In this document: positions 23,985 through 35,490 of the stretch, one piece after another
How positions within the stretch are numbered: the stretch's first letter is position 1
How the letters are laid out: every line of letters starts with the position of its first letter
Assembly: GCA_963573315.1 (NCBI GenBank)
Contig: OY752141.1
Span: 1,364,001 to 1,428,000, forward strand
From: Entomortierella parvispora
Lineage: Eukaryota > Mortierellomycota > Mortierellomycetes > Mortierellales > Mortierellaceae
Direction: 5' to 3'
Length of the DNA stretch: 64,000 nt
Notes under the pieces: generated by a model
The model's database searches: none
Seen by the model: the letters and a program-made list of their open reading frames with translations, nothing else
Told to the model about the DNA's origin: nothing
Translations under genes and position numbers: made by a program

Positions 23985-26455
23985 CTACAGAGTACCGCTG
24001 GTCCAGTTGCCTCCATAAGCGCCACAACGGTCAAGCATCATGTAGGGGGCATTGTTGCCTTCGGGTGTATGGTAGTTCGCCCACCACGAAGGCACTGTGA
24101 CCGAAAGCGTTTCACTGACTCCTCCACCCAGGAAGAAAAAGACGACCAGACCCGTGAACGCAGCACCGGTATCCAACCCAGCTGACAGAATGAGTACATA
24201 CTTTTGCCACCACATCTTGTGGTACCGGGCGATATAGAACTGGAAGATGACACACACACTCAAACATGAGAGGATGCCTTGAGTGAGACCATAAGGGAAG
24301 GCGCTCATACCACCGGCAATCAACGCAATGTTGCACTTGTCCCATGCTACATTGGGGAACTTCTTGGAAAGAGCCCAGAGAATGATGGGGAGGACCGCAC
24401 CAAGCAAGAAGCCGTAGAACACAAAGCTGTAGTGGCCTTCGGAGGAGAACATACGCTTAGGGCCAAGAGCACCAAAGATCAGGGCGGAGCCCCAGTAGGT
24501 CTGAGGGTTGTTACCAGCCCAGAGACCTGTCGGATCAGTCTTGGTACCGTCCAGGTAGTCACGCTGGGAGTTAATGATAACAATCATCATAATGTAGTTG
24601 AAAACACCACCAACGAGGGTACCCCAGAATTGAGCCACGAACATTGCTCGTGGAGGGATCTTCATATATTGGCCAAGCTTCAGATCCTGGAGCAAGACCT
24701 GGCATTGGCCCATAACCCTAGAAGAAAGAAAGTGAAAAAGATGACCTTGGTCAGGAGTCGTTTACAAAAGGAGAAAGACGGTATCCGTAGAAAGCATCGT
24801 TATCTTCCAACTCACATGTAGCCGTAGCATTTGAAGACCATGTTAGCGACTGCGCGACCTGGGAGCATGTATCCGCAGACCAATTCTGTAATAACATTGA
24901 GACCTGGACCAGCACCGGTAATGGCGTACAAAGCACAAATTGGAGGAGTCATGACCCATCCGATAGCGCAGGCAACCATGAAACCCCACCAAGGAAGCTG
25001 AAGGTCGTATTCGTAACAGACAAAAATAGAGAGAGCGACCATGATAAGGTAGAAGATGGCATACCAAGTCTGAGGCATCTCTGGGTAGGTCCTCATCATC
25101 TTGGCATGGATATCCTCTTTTTGACTGCCAATAGAAGCGTTCCAGGAGTCCAAGAGTTCGCGACCATGGAAAAAACCGATGTGGGTGACACAGGCTCCGA
25201 GAGAAACAAAGGACCAAAAGAAGTTGAGGGCATACATGGGGGTCATGGTAGCTGGCTCGCCAGCGTTGTACATGTCCTCGTTCAAGGTATGGTCGGAGTT
25301 CAGGAAAATTGTCACGTTGAATTCAGTGCCGTTGGAATAAAAGAGCGATGGAGCCAAAGGCTCACCGAAGGTCTTTGCACCCAAGATATTGTTCAGCCAG
25401 AGGATCGGAAGGAGAATCCAGTAGCTCGCAATCATACCGAAGTACTGACAAAGCTGGGTAGACAATGGAATCCACATCGTCGGGCCACCGATCGAGTTCC
25501 AGTCCAAGGAAAAGGACATGATGCCGGGTCCACTGAAGGATGAGAATAGCGCCCAATAGTCGAGATCGAAGGGCTTGATCCAGCAGATCCAGTCCATGAA
25601 TACAAACATTGGAGCGATCCACTGTGGCAGGAATTCGTAGACGAACATGCCAGCGCAGATGACCCAGAAGAATTTCATGTAAGACCATCCTCGAATCATT
25701 CGCTTGTTCTTGAACTCTTCCGTGTTATGCATGGCATTGTAGAGCAGGACCTGAACCAGATTGGCCCACCAGACCATGTGGGCGGGATATACAAGGTATT
25801 TTCGGAGCATGCCAGCCATGCCATAACCGAGGCACTGAGTGGTGATGATAAGGATCAAAGCACCGGCGGGGGGAATACGATAGTGGAGGAAGAGATCGGT
25901 GGCAGCCAAAATGTCGACAGCGTATGCATAACCGGAGGCAGTGGACACTGCTATGCCCATCAGACAATGTTCCTTGATGTTAAATGGACCAGGGTTCACG
26001 GACATAGAGTAGCCGAAAACAGAGACTGAACCGGTAGGAAGAATTCGAGCCATAGCTGTGCCCAATCCGTAGGTAGCCAAGTTTACAAAGTAGATTGAGA
26101 ACGAGCTAGATGTGGAGCGGAAATAATAGTACTGGTTGATCATGGATCCAATTATGGCAAAGAACGTCGAAAGTACCCAGAAACGGAACGTCATGCATTG
26201 AAGAGAGGTGTCATCCGTGATTGGCACAACTATAAGCGGTAAGGTGGATATGTTAAGGAGTGGCCAGTTGGACGTTCAAGAAAACTATAAGGGAGTGGAC
26301 CGATTCTTACCGGCACGGACAACCTCAACAACTGAGTTTTCTTGTTCCTCTTCTTCTAGGACGATTTCGTTCCTTTCGATATCTGCTTTTTGATCAAGGA
26401 ACTCTTCCTTGTTATCAAAGAACTCTTGTTCTTTACTGTCATTGATAGTGGCCAT
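23985..26455 (-). CDS. Oligopeptide transporter, OPT family (copy A)
   Basis: Proton-coupled peptide transporter of about 763 residues, with exons 26455-26311, 26229-24816 and 24717-23985 (2,292 nt, frame closed). The cytosolic N-terminus is acidic (ERNEIVLEEEEQEN), followed by the family-typical entry DDTSLQ.MTFRFW. Many hydrophobic segments are visible. Diagnostic motifs are NPGPFNIKEH (about residues 115-125) and KIPPRAMF (about residues 530-540), both hallmarks of fungal and plant OPTs. It should sit in the plasma membrane (or an internal membrane) and import tetra- or pentapeptides or glutathione; the exact substrate is not readable. A close paralogue lies at 30,594-33,065. The start is the first ATG in frame, 148 bases after a TATAAAA box. 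Confidence 0.93.
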
Positions 26456-26602
26456 GGCTGAAGGTATTAACTTGGAGGTGCGAGATAGAGAAGATAGACA
26501 CAATGTTTGGGTCGAAATGGAGAGATGGTGAGAGGTGTGTGGGGAGGAGGGAAGGATCTGGTCGAGCTGGACGAGGAATCAGTAGTGGCGGACACCTCTC
26601 CC

Positions 26603-26609
26603 TTTTATA
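26603..26609 (-). promoter_or_regulatory. TATA box of OPT copy A
   Basis: TATAAAA on the minus strand, 148 bases upstream of the start codon. The same sequence and spacing occur in the duplicate gene. Confidence 0.55.
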
Positions 26610-29000
26610 CAATCGAGATTTTACTTTGGTTGTGTCTGTAGGGGTATCATTCTCATTTCATTAGTCAAGAAGTGCCTGGCCGTCAACAAGCACCAGAAAG
26701 CGCTGATTGCTTCGGAGGTTGACCCTAATAAGCTGCCATCCGGAAAGGGTTCCGGGGGTCCAAGACGGCGGATGCGACGAGAGCAGTTGTCGAATCAGTA
26801 CAGTTGCACGAGTAGACTTATCCACGCGACGGGAGAATAAACACAGCCCCCTCGCCCCTGGAGGTTGCGCCAGAGGAATGGCAAATCCATGTCCCTCCCT
26901 CCCCGCGCCCTGAAAGGCGAAAAATGTCCACCCGCCCTTTCTGCCAATGGTGCTATATGAACAGGGTTTGGAGCGGACATGGCAGCCGACAGGTGCGGAA
27001 ACAGAGTAACACAACAAATTTTTACATGGAGAGTTAGGCCAATAGTCAACGATGGAATTTCCCTCGCGTCCACCCTTGCTTCACTCACAATCGTTTGTCT
27101 ACTAGAACCACTTTCTTGCTGTGTTTCGGATGAGTGATGTTGGGGCTTTTATTATTTTACTTTCATGCGCCGGTGTTGCCCCACTCTCCAAGAATTGACT
27201 CTGCTGTCTTACAGGAAGTACAGTAGGATCGCCCCATTTTTCTTTTCGTTCGTTTCTCCCTTCGTGCAGTGCGAAAATTCCATTCCTTGCGTGTCGGACC
27301 CTATTCCGAGAGTGAGAGAGAGAGAGAGAGAGAAAAATCATGCTTAAACACAAAGAGGGCTCATGCGCACCTCCTTCGTAGAAGCAGACTTGAGGAGCTG
27401 CTAATTCGACATTGAGCTTGAAAGTCACGACATTTGCTCTTTACCGATAAGTACCATTGGAAGGAACGGCTTACACAGTGACACCGCTTGTCCTCCTCAG
27501 GGATGCTGAGATAGAGTAGGTCAACTCTGACGAGATGGAAAAATGACACACCGAACCATCATCCTGGCGTGGATGAGTGTCTTGCTCCTCAGTTCTCATT
27601 GCAGCGCAACAGTCGACCTGGTCTCTTACTGATAGTCCAATATCTCAAAGTAACGACAGCCCTGCGTGAAAACTAGGGGGTTTGTACACCCTTTTCAGTT
27701 TTTCTCAGGGACAAATCGATAGAGTTTGCAATTGGTCAAGCGCCTGAGAGCACATCAAAGGAAGGCCACCGGAAAATACTCTGGCATGAACATGAACATG
27801 AACATGAACATGAACAGGAAGTGAACAAGCTGAAGAATGCCCTTGTGGTAGAAGGTGGTCGGCTGGATTGGAGATGCACTTTGAGGCATGCCAAATTTCC
27901 TCGGAATCCACGCAAACCCGGAATTGTGCACCTTGTGGACGGATGTACGACCGACATCCAATCAGGGCTCTCCGATGGAACATCTTATCCTTTTTTTCTT
28001 TTTTTCGGCACAAACAAAATCCACAACAAACGACATAAGCCCATGCCCACCCTCCTTTTGTTCAAGCAAGTGCGCCTTTGCTGAGAGATGTTGACCAATT
28101 CACCTGAACAAACAGCAACCAATCAAGGCCAGCTAGTTTTCCCATCCTCAGCGCAAGCTGTCCCCCCCCCTCCTTTTTTTTTTTTGTCACCAACAGCAGC
28201 AAGCGTCATCAAAGTCAGCTCTAGTTGTAGTCAACAGGTTACTGAATGACAGCTTTCAGTGCATCGTATAATAATTTGACGGTCCTCATTGTAGGAGGAG
28301 GACGGCATGTCAAGGATGTCTCGAGAGAAGCGTGATTATGACTGTACTCCAAACGCTTTTCATGGAACAAAGGGAGAGGGATAAGTCTTCCGTGGGACAC
28401 TGCTGTTTGAAAGTAACGATTAGGGGGGCTCTGCGTCGAACAATGATACAAGCAAAAGGCATTTCGGTCGGTTATTGCACTTGCGCTTTTCTTTCGCCCT
28501 TGTTTTGTGGCGTCGTTGTGATCAGGCAATAAAGACAGGCATCCGAACATGACCGCAATTGGGCATACGAGAAGGGGAGGGGGATGTGTAGGTATAGCGA
28601 GAAATAGGCCCATGTCCCACCTCACTGAGTCGTAGGAGAGATGAGTGGAAAGGGCAACTGAATTGGTGCTTGCTGTCTGGCTACGGGACATGCATCCGTA
28701 AAGGACCACAAAACGCGCTCAAAGTTCAAAGGGTGTCCTGGACCTTATCCGGCCCACTCGAAGAGGGCACATGTAAATAACCTTCATTTTTATGTTGGTG
28801 GCACAAAGGCGGCGTCACAATGTCGGCTTGTGTTTGCCTCAGACATAAAAGGCAGGTCAAGCCTAATCCCTGTTCTTTTTTCTTTATTTTGTTTGTCCAC
28901 CAACATTTACTCTTCCGAATTTCATCCCTTCACGGTCATCTCTTTCTCTGTCTCTCTCTCCAACCTCCTAAGATCACACAGAAACCATGCTAATTGGCCG
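26610..29000. other. Long gene-free upstream region of OPT copy A
   Basis: No coding gene is supported. Short open frames here are shared with copy B only because the DNA is duplicated. It contains an (AG)n tract near 27,311-27,333, an (ATGAAC)5 microsatellite at 27,786-27,815, and a C-run/T-run near 28,151-28,188. The region to the right of 28,720 is single copy and leads into the Sel1 pseudogene. Confidence 0.5.
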
Positions 29001-30327
29001 ACCTCAAGAACACATCCAGGCGTTTCGCCATGTCCACAGAGGCGCTTACCAGACGCATCTTCAAGTGTTGTTTATATCTGCACCCATCTAGACAACTCCC
29101 AGAGGCGCCTTATCCCGTGGAGAGATGTTCAGATGGTCTTCAGAGACGCCGAGTACATTCTAAATGGAGATACCGCAGTCTCTTTTTTAAAAGGACGACA
29201 GCTTTGAAATGTGAGTCCACGTCTACAATCCCCCCTCCTCTTTCATACACCCATTGTTTGAATGCTTGGAGCTATCAGTTTGACAAAACATTATAGCCTA
29301 GTCGTCAACTAACCATCACAGCAATTCCCTGCGTAGTATCGAGCCACTTCGAACCGTGCTTATTCAGAGCTTGTGCTATGATGTGATAGGAATACCTGAC
29401 AGGTTTGTCTTCGCAGGAAATACAGGCCCAAGTCCCACAAGCAATTCCTGAAGACAGTACAGGAGATATCCTCGTTTACGATTACACCATCCTTTCCAAG
29501 GACACCATGGACAGCACTCAATGAACGGAGTCCATCACGCTTCGGAGCTTGACTTCAAAGCAATGTATGATCTTGGCGAAGCATACACTTGTGGCAACGG
29601 TATTCCACAAGATTATGTGAGGCATTGGATTGTTTTCTCAATGCCGCCAATGAACGCTATGCCCCTGCCCAAAACAAGATCGGTACCATGTACTCTACTG
29701 GGCAAGAGTGTTCCTCTGAACAATTTCAAGGCTGCAGAGTGGTACATGAGAGCTGCTGATCAAGAATATAGCAAATCCCAGCTTAACCTAGGCAACATGT
29801 ACCACAATGGCAACGGTGTTCCGAAAGGCAATTATAATGTCATGGGTGTTGTTTGTCAAGGCAGCTGACCAAGGAAATGCCGTCGCTCAGTTCAATCTCG
29901 GTTTCATTTACTCCAATGGCAAGGGTGTTCCCCAAGACTATTCCAAACTTTGGAGTGGTACATGAAGGTTCCTAACCAAGAAGATGCAGCCCAGTTCAAC
30001 CTTGACGTTATTCATGAAAGCGGCAAATGTGCTCCTCAAGACCATTCTAAATCTCTGGAATGGTGCATGAAGGTTGCTAACCAAGGACATGCCAGTGCTC
30101 AGAACAATTTGGGATTTACGTACGAGAAGGACCACGGTGCTCCGCAGGACATTTTCAAATCTATGGAGTATTACATGAAGGCGGTCAACCAAGGTCTAGC
30201 AATTGCCCAGTTCAACCTCGGTGTAATTTACGAAAATGGCGTTCTATCGGATTATTCCAAGGCCATGGAATGGTACCTGAAAGCGGCTAAACAGGGATAT
30301 GTGGCTGATTACGTTGATGTCAACTAG
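29000..30327 (+). pseudogene. Sel1-repeat (TPR-like) protein, frameshifted
   Basis: Recognisable Sel1 repeats (A-x-x-x-LG-x-x-Y-x-x-G-x-G-V-x-x-D) run in pieces over several frames: YDLGEAYTCGNGIPQDY, QLNLGNMYHNGNGVPKG, QFNLGFIYSNGKGVPQDY, NNLGFTYEKDHGAPQD and QFNLGVIYENGVLSDYSK. The intact protein would need at least four frame changes, near 29,620, 29,707, 29,845 and 29,945; the last is a one-base loss in the Lys-Ala codons before LEWYMKV. An upstream exon-like segment at about 29,030-29,209 (IPWRDVQMVFRDAEYILN) and one at 29,417-29,523 (VPQAIPEDSTGD) look like its N-terminal part. Intact relatives act as scaffolds in protein complexes. This copy appears non-functional unless the assembly is wrong. 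Confidence 0.7.
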
Positions 30328-30593
30328 GATATGATAAACAAATGAGTCAAATTAAAGGCCAAGCTAAATTCTACCCCTCCGATCACCTGAGTTAAGCGCA
30401 TCGCCCATTTGCGGAGGTTTTCCTGGCGCGATGGATGACCTTGTAGGTCGATTTGAGCCACGGACGATTGAAAAGCAAAGGATGTGCCTTGGTACCTTTA
30501 CCCCCGTATTCAACTCTCACTATCTCAATCCAGGGAATCAAGGTCGTCTCCACAGCTGTTACTGCTGATTTGCAGAGGCAAAGTTTATTAGAT

Positions 30594-33065
30594 CTACAGA
30601 GTACCACTGGTCCAGTTGCCTCCAGCAGCTCCACAACGGTCAAACAGCATGTAGGGGACATTGTTGCCTTCGGGTGTATGGTAGTTCGCCCACCACGAAG
30701 GCACTGTGACCGAAAGCGTTTCACTGACTCCTCCACCCAGGAAGAAAAAGACGACCAGACCCGTGAACGCAGCACCGGTATCCAATGCGGCTGACAGGAT
30801 GAACACATACTTTTGCCACCATCTCTTGTGGTATCGAGCGATATAGAACTGGAAGATGACACACACAATCAAACTTGAGAGGATGCCTTGAGAGAGACCA
30901 TTAGGGAAGGCACTCATACCACCGGCAATCAACGCAATGTTGCACGTGTTCCATGCTACATTGGGGAACTTCTTGGAAAGAGCCCAGAGAATGATTGGAA
31001 GGACCGCACCAAGCAAGAAGCCGTAGAACACAAAGCTGTAGTGGCCTTCGGAGGAGAACATACGCTTAGGGCCAAGAGCACCAAAGATCAGGGCGGAGCC
31101 CCAGTAGGTCTGAGGGTTGTTACCAGCCCAGAGACCTGTCGGATCAGTCTTGGTACCGTTCAGGTAGTCACGCTGGGAGTTAATGATAATAATCATAACA
31201 ATGTAGTTGAAAACACTGCCAATGAGGGTACCCCAGAATTGAGCCACGAACATTGCTCGTGGAGGGATCTTCATATATTGGCCAAGCTTCAGATCCTGGA
31301 GCAAGAGCTGGCATTGGCCCATAACCCTAGAAGAAAGAAGGTGAAAAAAGATGACCTTGGTCAGGAGTCGTTTACAAAAGGAGAAAGACGGTATCCGTAG
31401 AAAGCATCGTTATCTTCCAACTCACATGTAGCCGTAGCATTTGAAGACCATGTTAGCGATTGCGCGACCTGGGAGCATGTATCCGCAGATCAATTCTGTA
31501 ACAACATTGAGACCTGGACCAGCACCGGTAATGGCGTACAAAGCACAGATTGGAAGGGTCATGATCCATCCGATAGCGCAGGCAATGATGAAACCCCACC
31601 AAGGAAGCTGAAGGTCGTATTCGTAACAGACAAAAATAGAGAGAGCGACCATGATAAGGTAGAAGATGGCATACCAAGTCTGAGGCATCTCTGGGTAGGT
31701 CCTCATCATCTTGGCATGGATATCCTCTTTTTGACTGCCAATAGAAGCGTTCCAGGAGTCCAAGAGTTCGCGACCATGGAAAAAACCGATGTGGGTGACA
31801 CAGGCTCCGAGAGAAACAAAGGACCAAAAGAAGTTGAGGGCATACATGGGGGTCATGGTAGCTGGCTCGCCAGCATTGTACATGTCCTCGTTCAAGGTAT
31901 AGTCGGAGTTCAAGAAATTTGTCACTTCGAATTTTGTGCCGTTGGAATAAAAGAGCGATGGAGTCAAAGGCTCACCGAAGGTCTTTGCACCCAAGATATT
32001 GTTCAGCCAGAGGATCGGAAGGAAGATCCAGTAGCTCAGAATCATACCAAAGTACTGACTAAGCTGGGTAGACAATGGAATCCACATCGTCGGGCCACCG
32101 ATCGAGTTCCAGTCCAAGGAAAAGGACATGACGCCGGGTCCAGTGTAGGATGAGAATAGCGCCCAATAGTCGAGATCGAAGGGCTTGATCCAGCAGATCC
32201 AGTCCATGAATACAAACATTGGAGCGAGCCATTGTGGCAGGAATTCGTAGACGAAAATGCCAGCGCAGATGACCCAGAAGAATTTCATGTAAGACCATCC
32301 TCGAATCATTCGCTTGTTCTTGAACTCTTCCGTGTTATGCATGGCATTGTAGAACACGACCTGAACCAGATTGCCCCACCAGACCATGTGGGCAGGATAA
32401 ATAAGGTATTTTCGGAGCATGCCAGCCATGCCATAACCGAGGCACTGAGTGGTGATGATAAGGATCAAAGCACCGGCGGGGGGAATACGATAGTTGAGGA
32501 AGAGATCGGTGGCAGACAAAATGTCGATAGCGTAAGCAGAACCGGAGGCAGTGGACACTGCTATGCCCATCAGACAATGTTCCTTGATGTTAAATGGACC
32601 AGGGTTCACGGACATAGAGTAGCCGAAAACAGAGACTGAACCGGTAGGAAGAATTCGAGCCATAGCTGTGCCCAATCCGTAGGTAGCCAAGTTTACAAAG
32701 TAGATTGAGAACGAGCCAGCTGTGGAGCGGAAATAATAGTACTGGTTGATCATGGATCCAACTATGGCAAAGAACGTTGAAAGTACCCAGAAACGGAACG
32801 TTATGGATTGAAGAGAGGTGTCATCCGTGATTGGCACAACTATAGGCGGTAAGGTGGATATGTTAAGGAATAGCCAGCAGGACGTTCAAGAACACTATAA
32901 GGGAGGGGGTTGATTCTTACCAGTGCGGACAGACTCAATAACCGAGTTTTCTTGTTCCTCTTCTTCTAGGACGATTTCGTTCCTTTCGATATCTGTTTTT
33001 TGATCAAGGAACTCTTCCTTGTTATCAAAGAACTCTTGTTCTTTACTGTCACTGATAGTGGCCAT
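30594..33065 (-). CDS. Oligopeptide transporter, OPT family (copy B)
   Basis: Paralogue of the gene at 23,985-26,455 with the same exon plan: 33065-32921, 32839-31426 and 31326-30594. It gives the same length, about 763 residues. NPGPFNIKEH and KIPPRAMF are conserved, and both introns are intact. Amino-acid differences are scattered and mostly conservative (for example SSSSFSIYF against TAGSFSIYF in the second hydrophobic segment, and NVTIFLNSD against EVTNFLNSD in an external loop). Nothing suggests decay, so both copies are probably active proton-peptide symporters. Whether they differ in substrate or expression cannot be told. Confidence 0.93.
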
Positions 33066-33212
33066 GGCTGAAGGTATTAACTTGGAGATGCGAGATAGAG
33101 AAGATAGACACAGTGTTTGGGTCGAAATGGAGAGATGGAGAGAGATATGTGGGGAGGAGGGAAGGATCTGGTCGAGCTGGACGAGGAATCAGTAGTGGCG
33201 GACACCTCTCCC

Positions 33213-33219
33213 TTTTATA
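33213..33219 (-). promoter_or_regulatory. TATA box of OPT copy B
   Basis: TATAAAA on the minus strand at the same 148-base distance from the start codon as in copy A. Confidence 0.55.
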
Positions 33220-35490
33220 CAATCGAGATTTCATTGGTGTCTGTTGGGAGTATCATTCTCATTTCATTATTCAAGAAGTGCCTGGCCGTCGACAAGCACC
33301 AGAAAGAGGTTGATTGCTTCGGAGGTGGACTCTAATAAGCCTCCACTCGGAAAGGGTTCCGGGGGTCGTCCAATCAGTGCAGCCGCACGAGCAAACTTGT
33401 CCACGCGACGGGAGAACAAACACAGCCCCCTCGCCCCTGGAGGTTGCGCCGGAGGAACGGCCAATCCATGTCCCTCCCTCCCCGCGCCCTGAAAGGCGAA
33501 AAATGTCCACCCGCCCTTTCTGCCAATGGTGCTATATGAACAGGGTTTGGAGCGGACATGGCAGCCGACAGGTGCGGAAACAGAGTAACACAACAAATTT
33601 TTACATGGAGAGTTAGGCCAATAGTCAACGATGGAATTTCCCTCGCGTCCACCCTTGCTTCACTCACAATCGTTTGTCTACTAGAACCACTTTCTTGCTG
33701 TGTTTCGGATGAGTGATGTTGGGGCTTTTATTTTTTTACTTTCATGCGCCGGTGTTGCCCCACTCTCCAAGAATTGACTCTGCTGTCTTACAAGAAGTAC
33801 AGTAGGATCGCCCCATTTTTCTTTTCGTTCGTTTCTCCCTTCGTGCAGTGCGAAAATTCCATTCCTTGCGTGTCGGACCCTATTCCGAGAGTGAGAGAGA
33901 GAGAGAGAGAGAAAAATCATGCTTAAACACAAAGAGGGCTCATGCGCACCTCCTTCGTAGAAGCAGACTTGAGGAGCTGCTAATTCGACATTGAGCTTGA
34001 AAGTCACGACATTTGCTCTTTACCGATAAGTACCATTGGAAGGAACGGCTTACACAGTGACACCGCTTGTCCTCCTCAGGGATGCTGAGATAGAGTAGGT
34101 CAACTCTGACGAGATGGAAAAATGACACACCGAACCATCATCCTGGCGTGGATGAGTGTCTTGCTCCTCAGTTCTCATTGCAGCGCAACAGTCGACCTAG
34201 TCTCTTACTGATAGTCCAATATCTCAAAGTAACGACAGCCCTACGTGAAAACTAGGGGGTTTATACACCCTTTTCAGTTTTTCTCAGGGACAAATCGATA
34301 GAGTTTGCAATTGGTCAAGCGCCTGAGAGCACATCAAAGGAAGGCCACCGGAAAATACTCTGGCATGAACATGAACATGAACAGGGTGTAAACAAACTGA
34401 AGAATGCCCTTGTGGTAGAAGGTGGTCAGCTGGATTGGAGATGCACTTTGAGGCATGCCAAGTTTCCTCCAAGCTTATCACCCAAACCCATTTCCTGACA
34501 GGGGAATTGTTCACCCTGTGGACGGATGTGCCACCGATATCCAATCAGAGCTCTCCGATGGAACATCTCATCGTCCTTTCTCGACGCAAACAAAGTCCAC
34601 AACAGACAACAAAAGCCCTTGCCCACCCTCCTTTTGTTCAAGCAAGTGCACCTTTGCTGAGAGATGTTGACCAATTCACCTGAACAAGCAGCAACCAATC
34701 AAGGCCAGCTAGTTTTCCCATCCTCAACGCAAGCTCTCCCCCCCCCCTCCCTTTTTTTTTTTTTTGTCACCAACAGCAGCAAGCGTCATCAAAGTCAGCT
34801 CTAGTTGTAGTCAACAGGTTACTGAATGACAGCTTTCAGTGCATCGTATAATGATTTGACGGTCCTCATTGTAGGAGGAGGACGGCATGTCAAGGATGTC
34901 TCGAGAGAAGCGTGATTATGACTGTACTCCAAACGCTTTTCATGGAACAAAGGGAGAGGGATAAGTCTTCCGTGGGACACTGCTGTTTGAAAGTAACGAT
35001 TAGGGGGGCTCTGCGTCGAACAATGATACAAGCAAAAGGCATTTCGGTCGGTTATTGCACTTGCGCTTTTCTTTCGCCCTTGTTTTGTGGCGTCGTTGTG
35101 ATCAGGCAATAAAGACAGGCATCCGAACATGACCGCAATTGGGCATACGAGAAGGGGAGGGGGATGTGTAGGTATAGCGAGAAATAGGCCCATGTCCCAC
35201 CTCACTGAGTCGTAGGAGAGATGAGTGGAAAGGGCAACTGAATTGGTGCCTGCTGTCTGGCTACGGACATGCCTCCGTACAGGAGCACGAAACGCGTTCC
35301 GAGTCAACTTCCAACATAGCTCCACGTGACCAGTCCAACGGACGGTCCGTTTGCGGAACGAATCTCCCCCTGCGTCGCCTTGATCAAACAGGCGCGATCA
35401 GCCAAGCAGACATTCATCGCTTCGCCCACTCTTGTTCTTGCCCTCCTCCAGTCTCCATTCTTCGCCAAGCGTCATCTCCAAGCGTGCCCG
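33220..35490. other. Intergenic region between OPT copy B and MDM33
   Basis: Duplicate of the 26,610-28,720 stretch, with an (AG)n tract near 33,891, three ATGAAC units at 34,366-34,383 and a C/T run near 34,739-34,766. No gene supported. The last 200 bases are the MDM33 leader and are unique. Confidence 0.5.

Larger units (their letters stand above)
23819..28720. repeat. Segmental duplication, copy A
   Basis: Direct repeat of about 4.9 kb matching 30,434 to about 35,290, with an offset of 6,615 at the left edge and 6,580 at the right. It holds a complete OPT gene and about 2.2 kb upstream of it. Most of the sequence is identical, with small indels: an extra stretch near 26,760-26,790 and five ATGAAC units at 27,786-27,815 against three in copy B. 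Confidence 0.88.
30434..35290. repeat. Segmental duplication, copy B
   Basis: Direct repeat partner of 23,819-28,720. Its right edge lies at about 35,270-35,290, roughly 200 bases before the MDM33 start codon, so the promoter-proximal DNA of MDM33 was probably part of the original donor segment. Confidence 0.85.

Noticed and set aside
27102-27428. ORFs conserved between the two duplicated blocks (for example 108 codons here and at 33,681-34,007)
   Set aside because: Conservation reflects recent DNA duplication, not selection. There is no promoter logic, domain or codon bias.
34819-35325. 168-codon antisense ORF overlapping the MDM33 leader
   Set aside because: A partly shared frame appears in the duplicate at 28,239-28,709 but diverges exactly where the duplication ends, so it is not a conserved gene.
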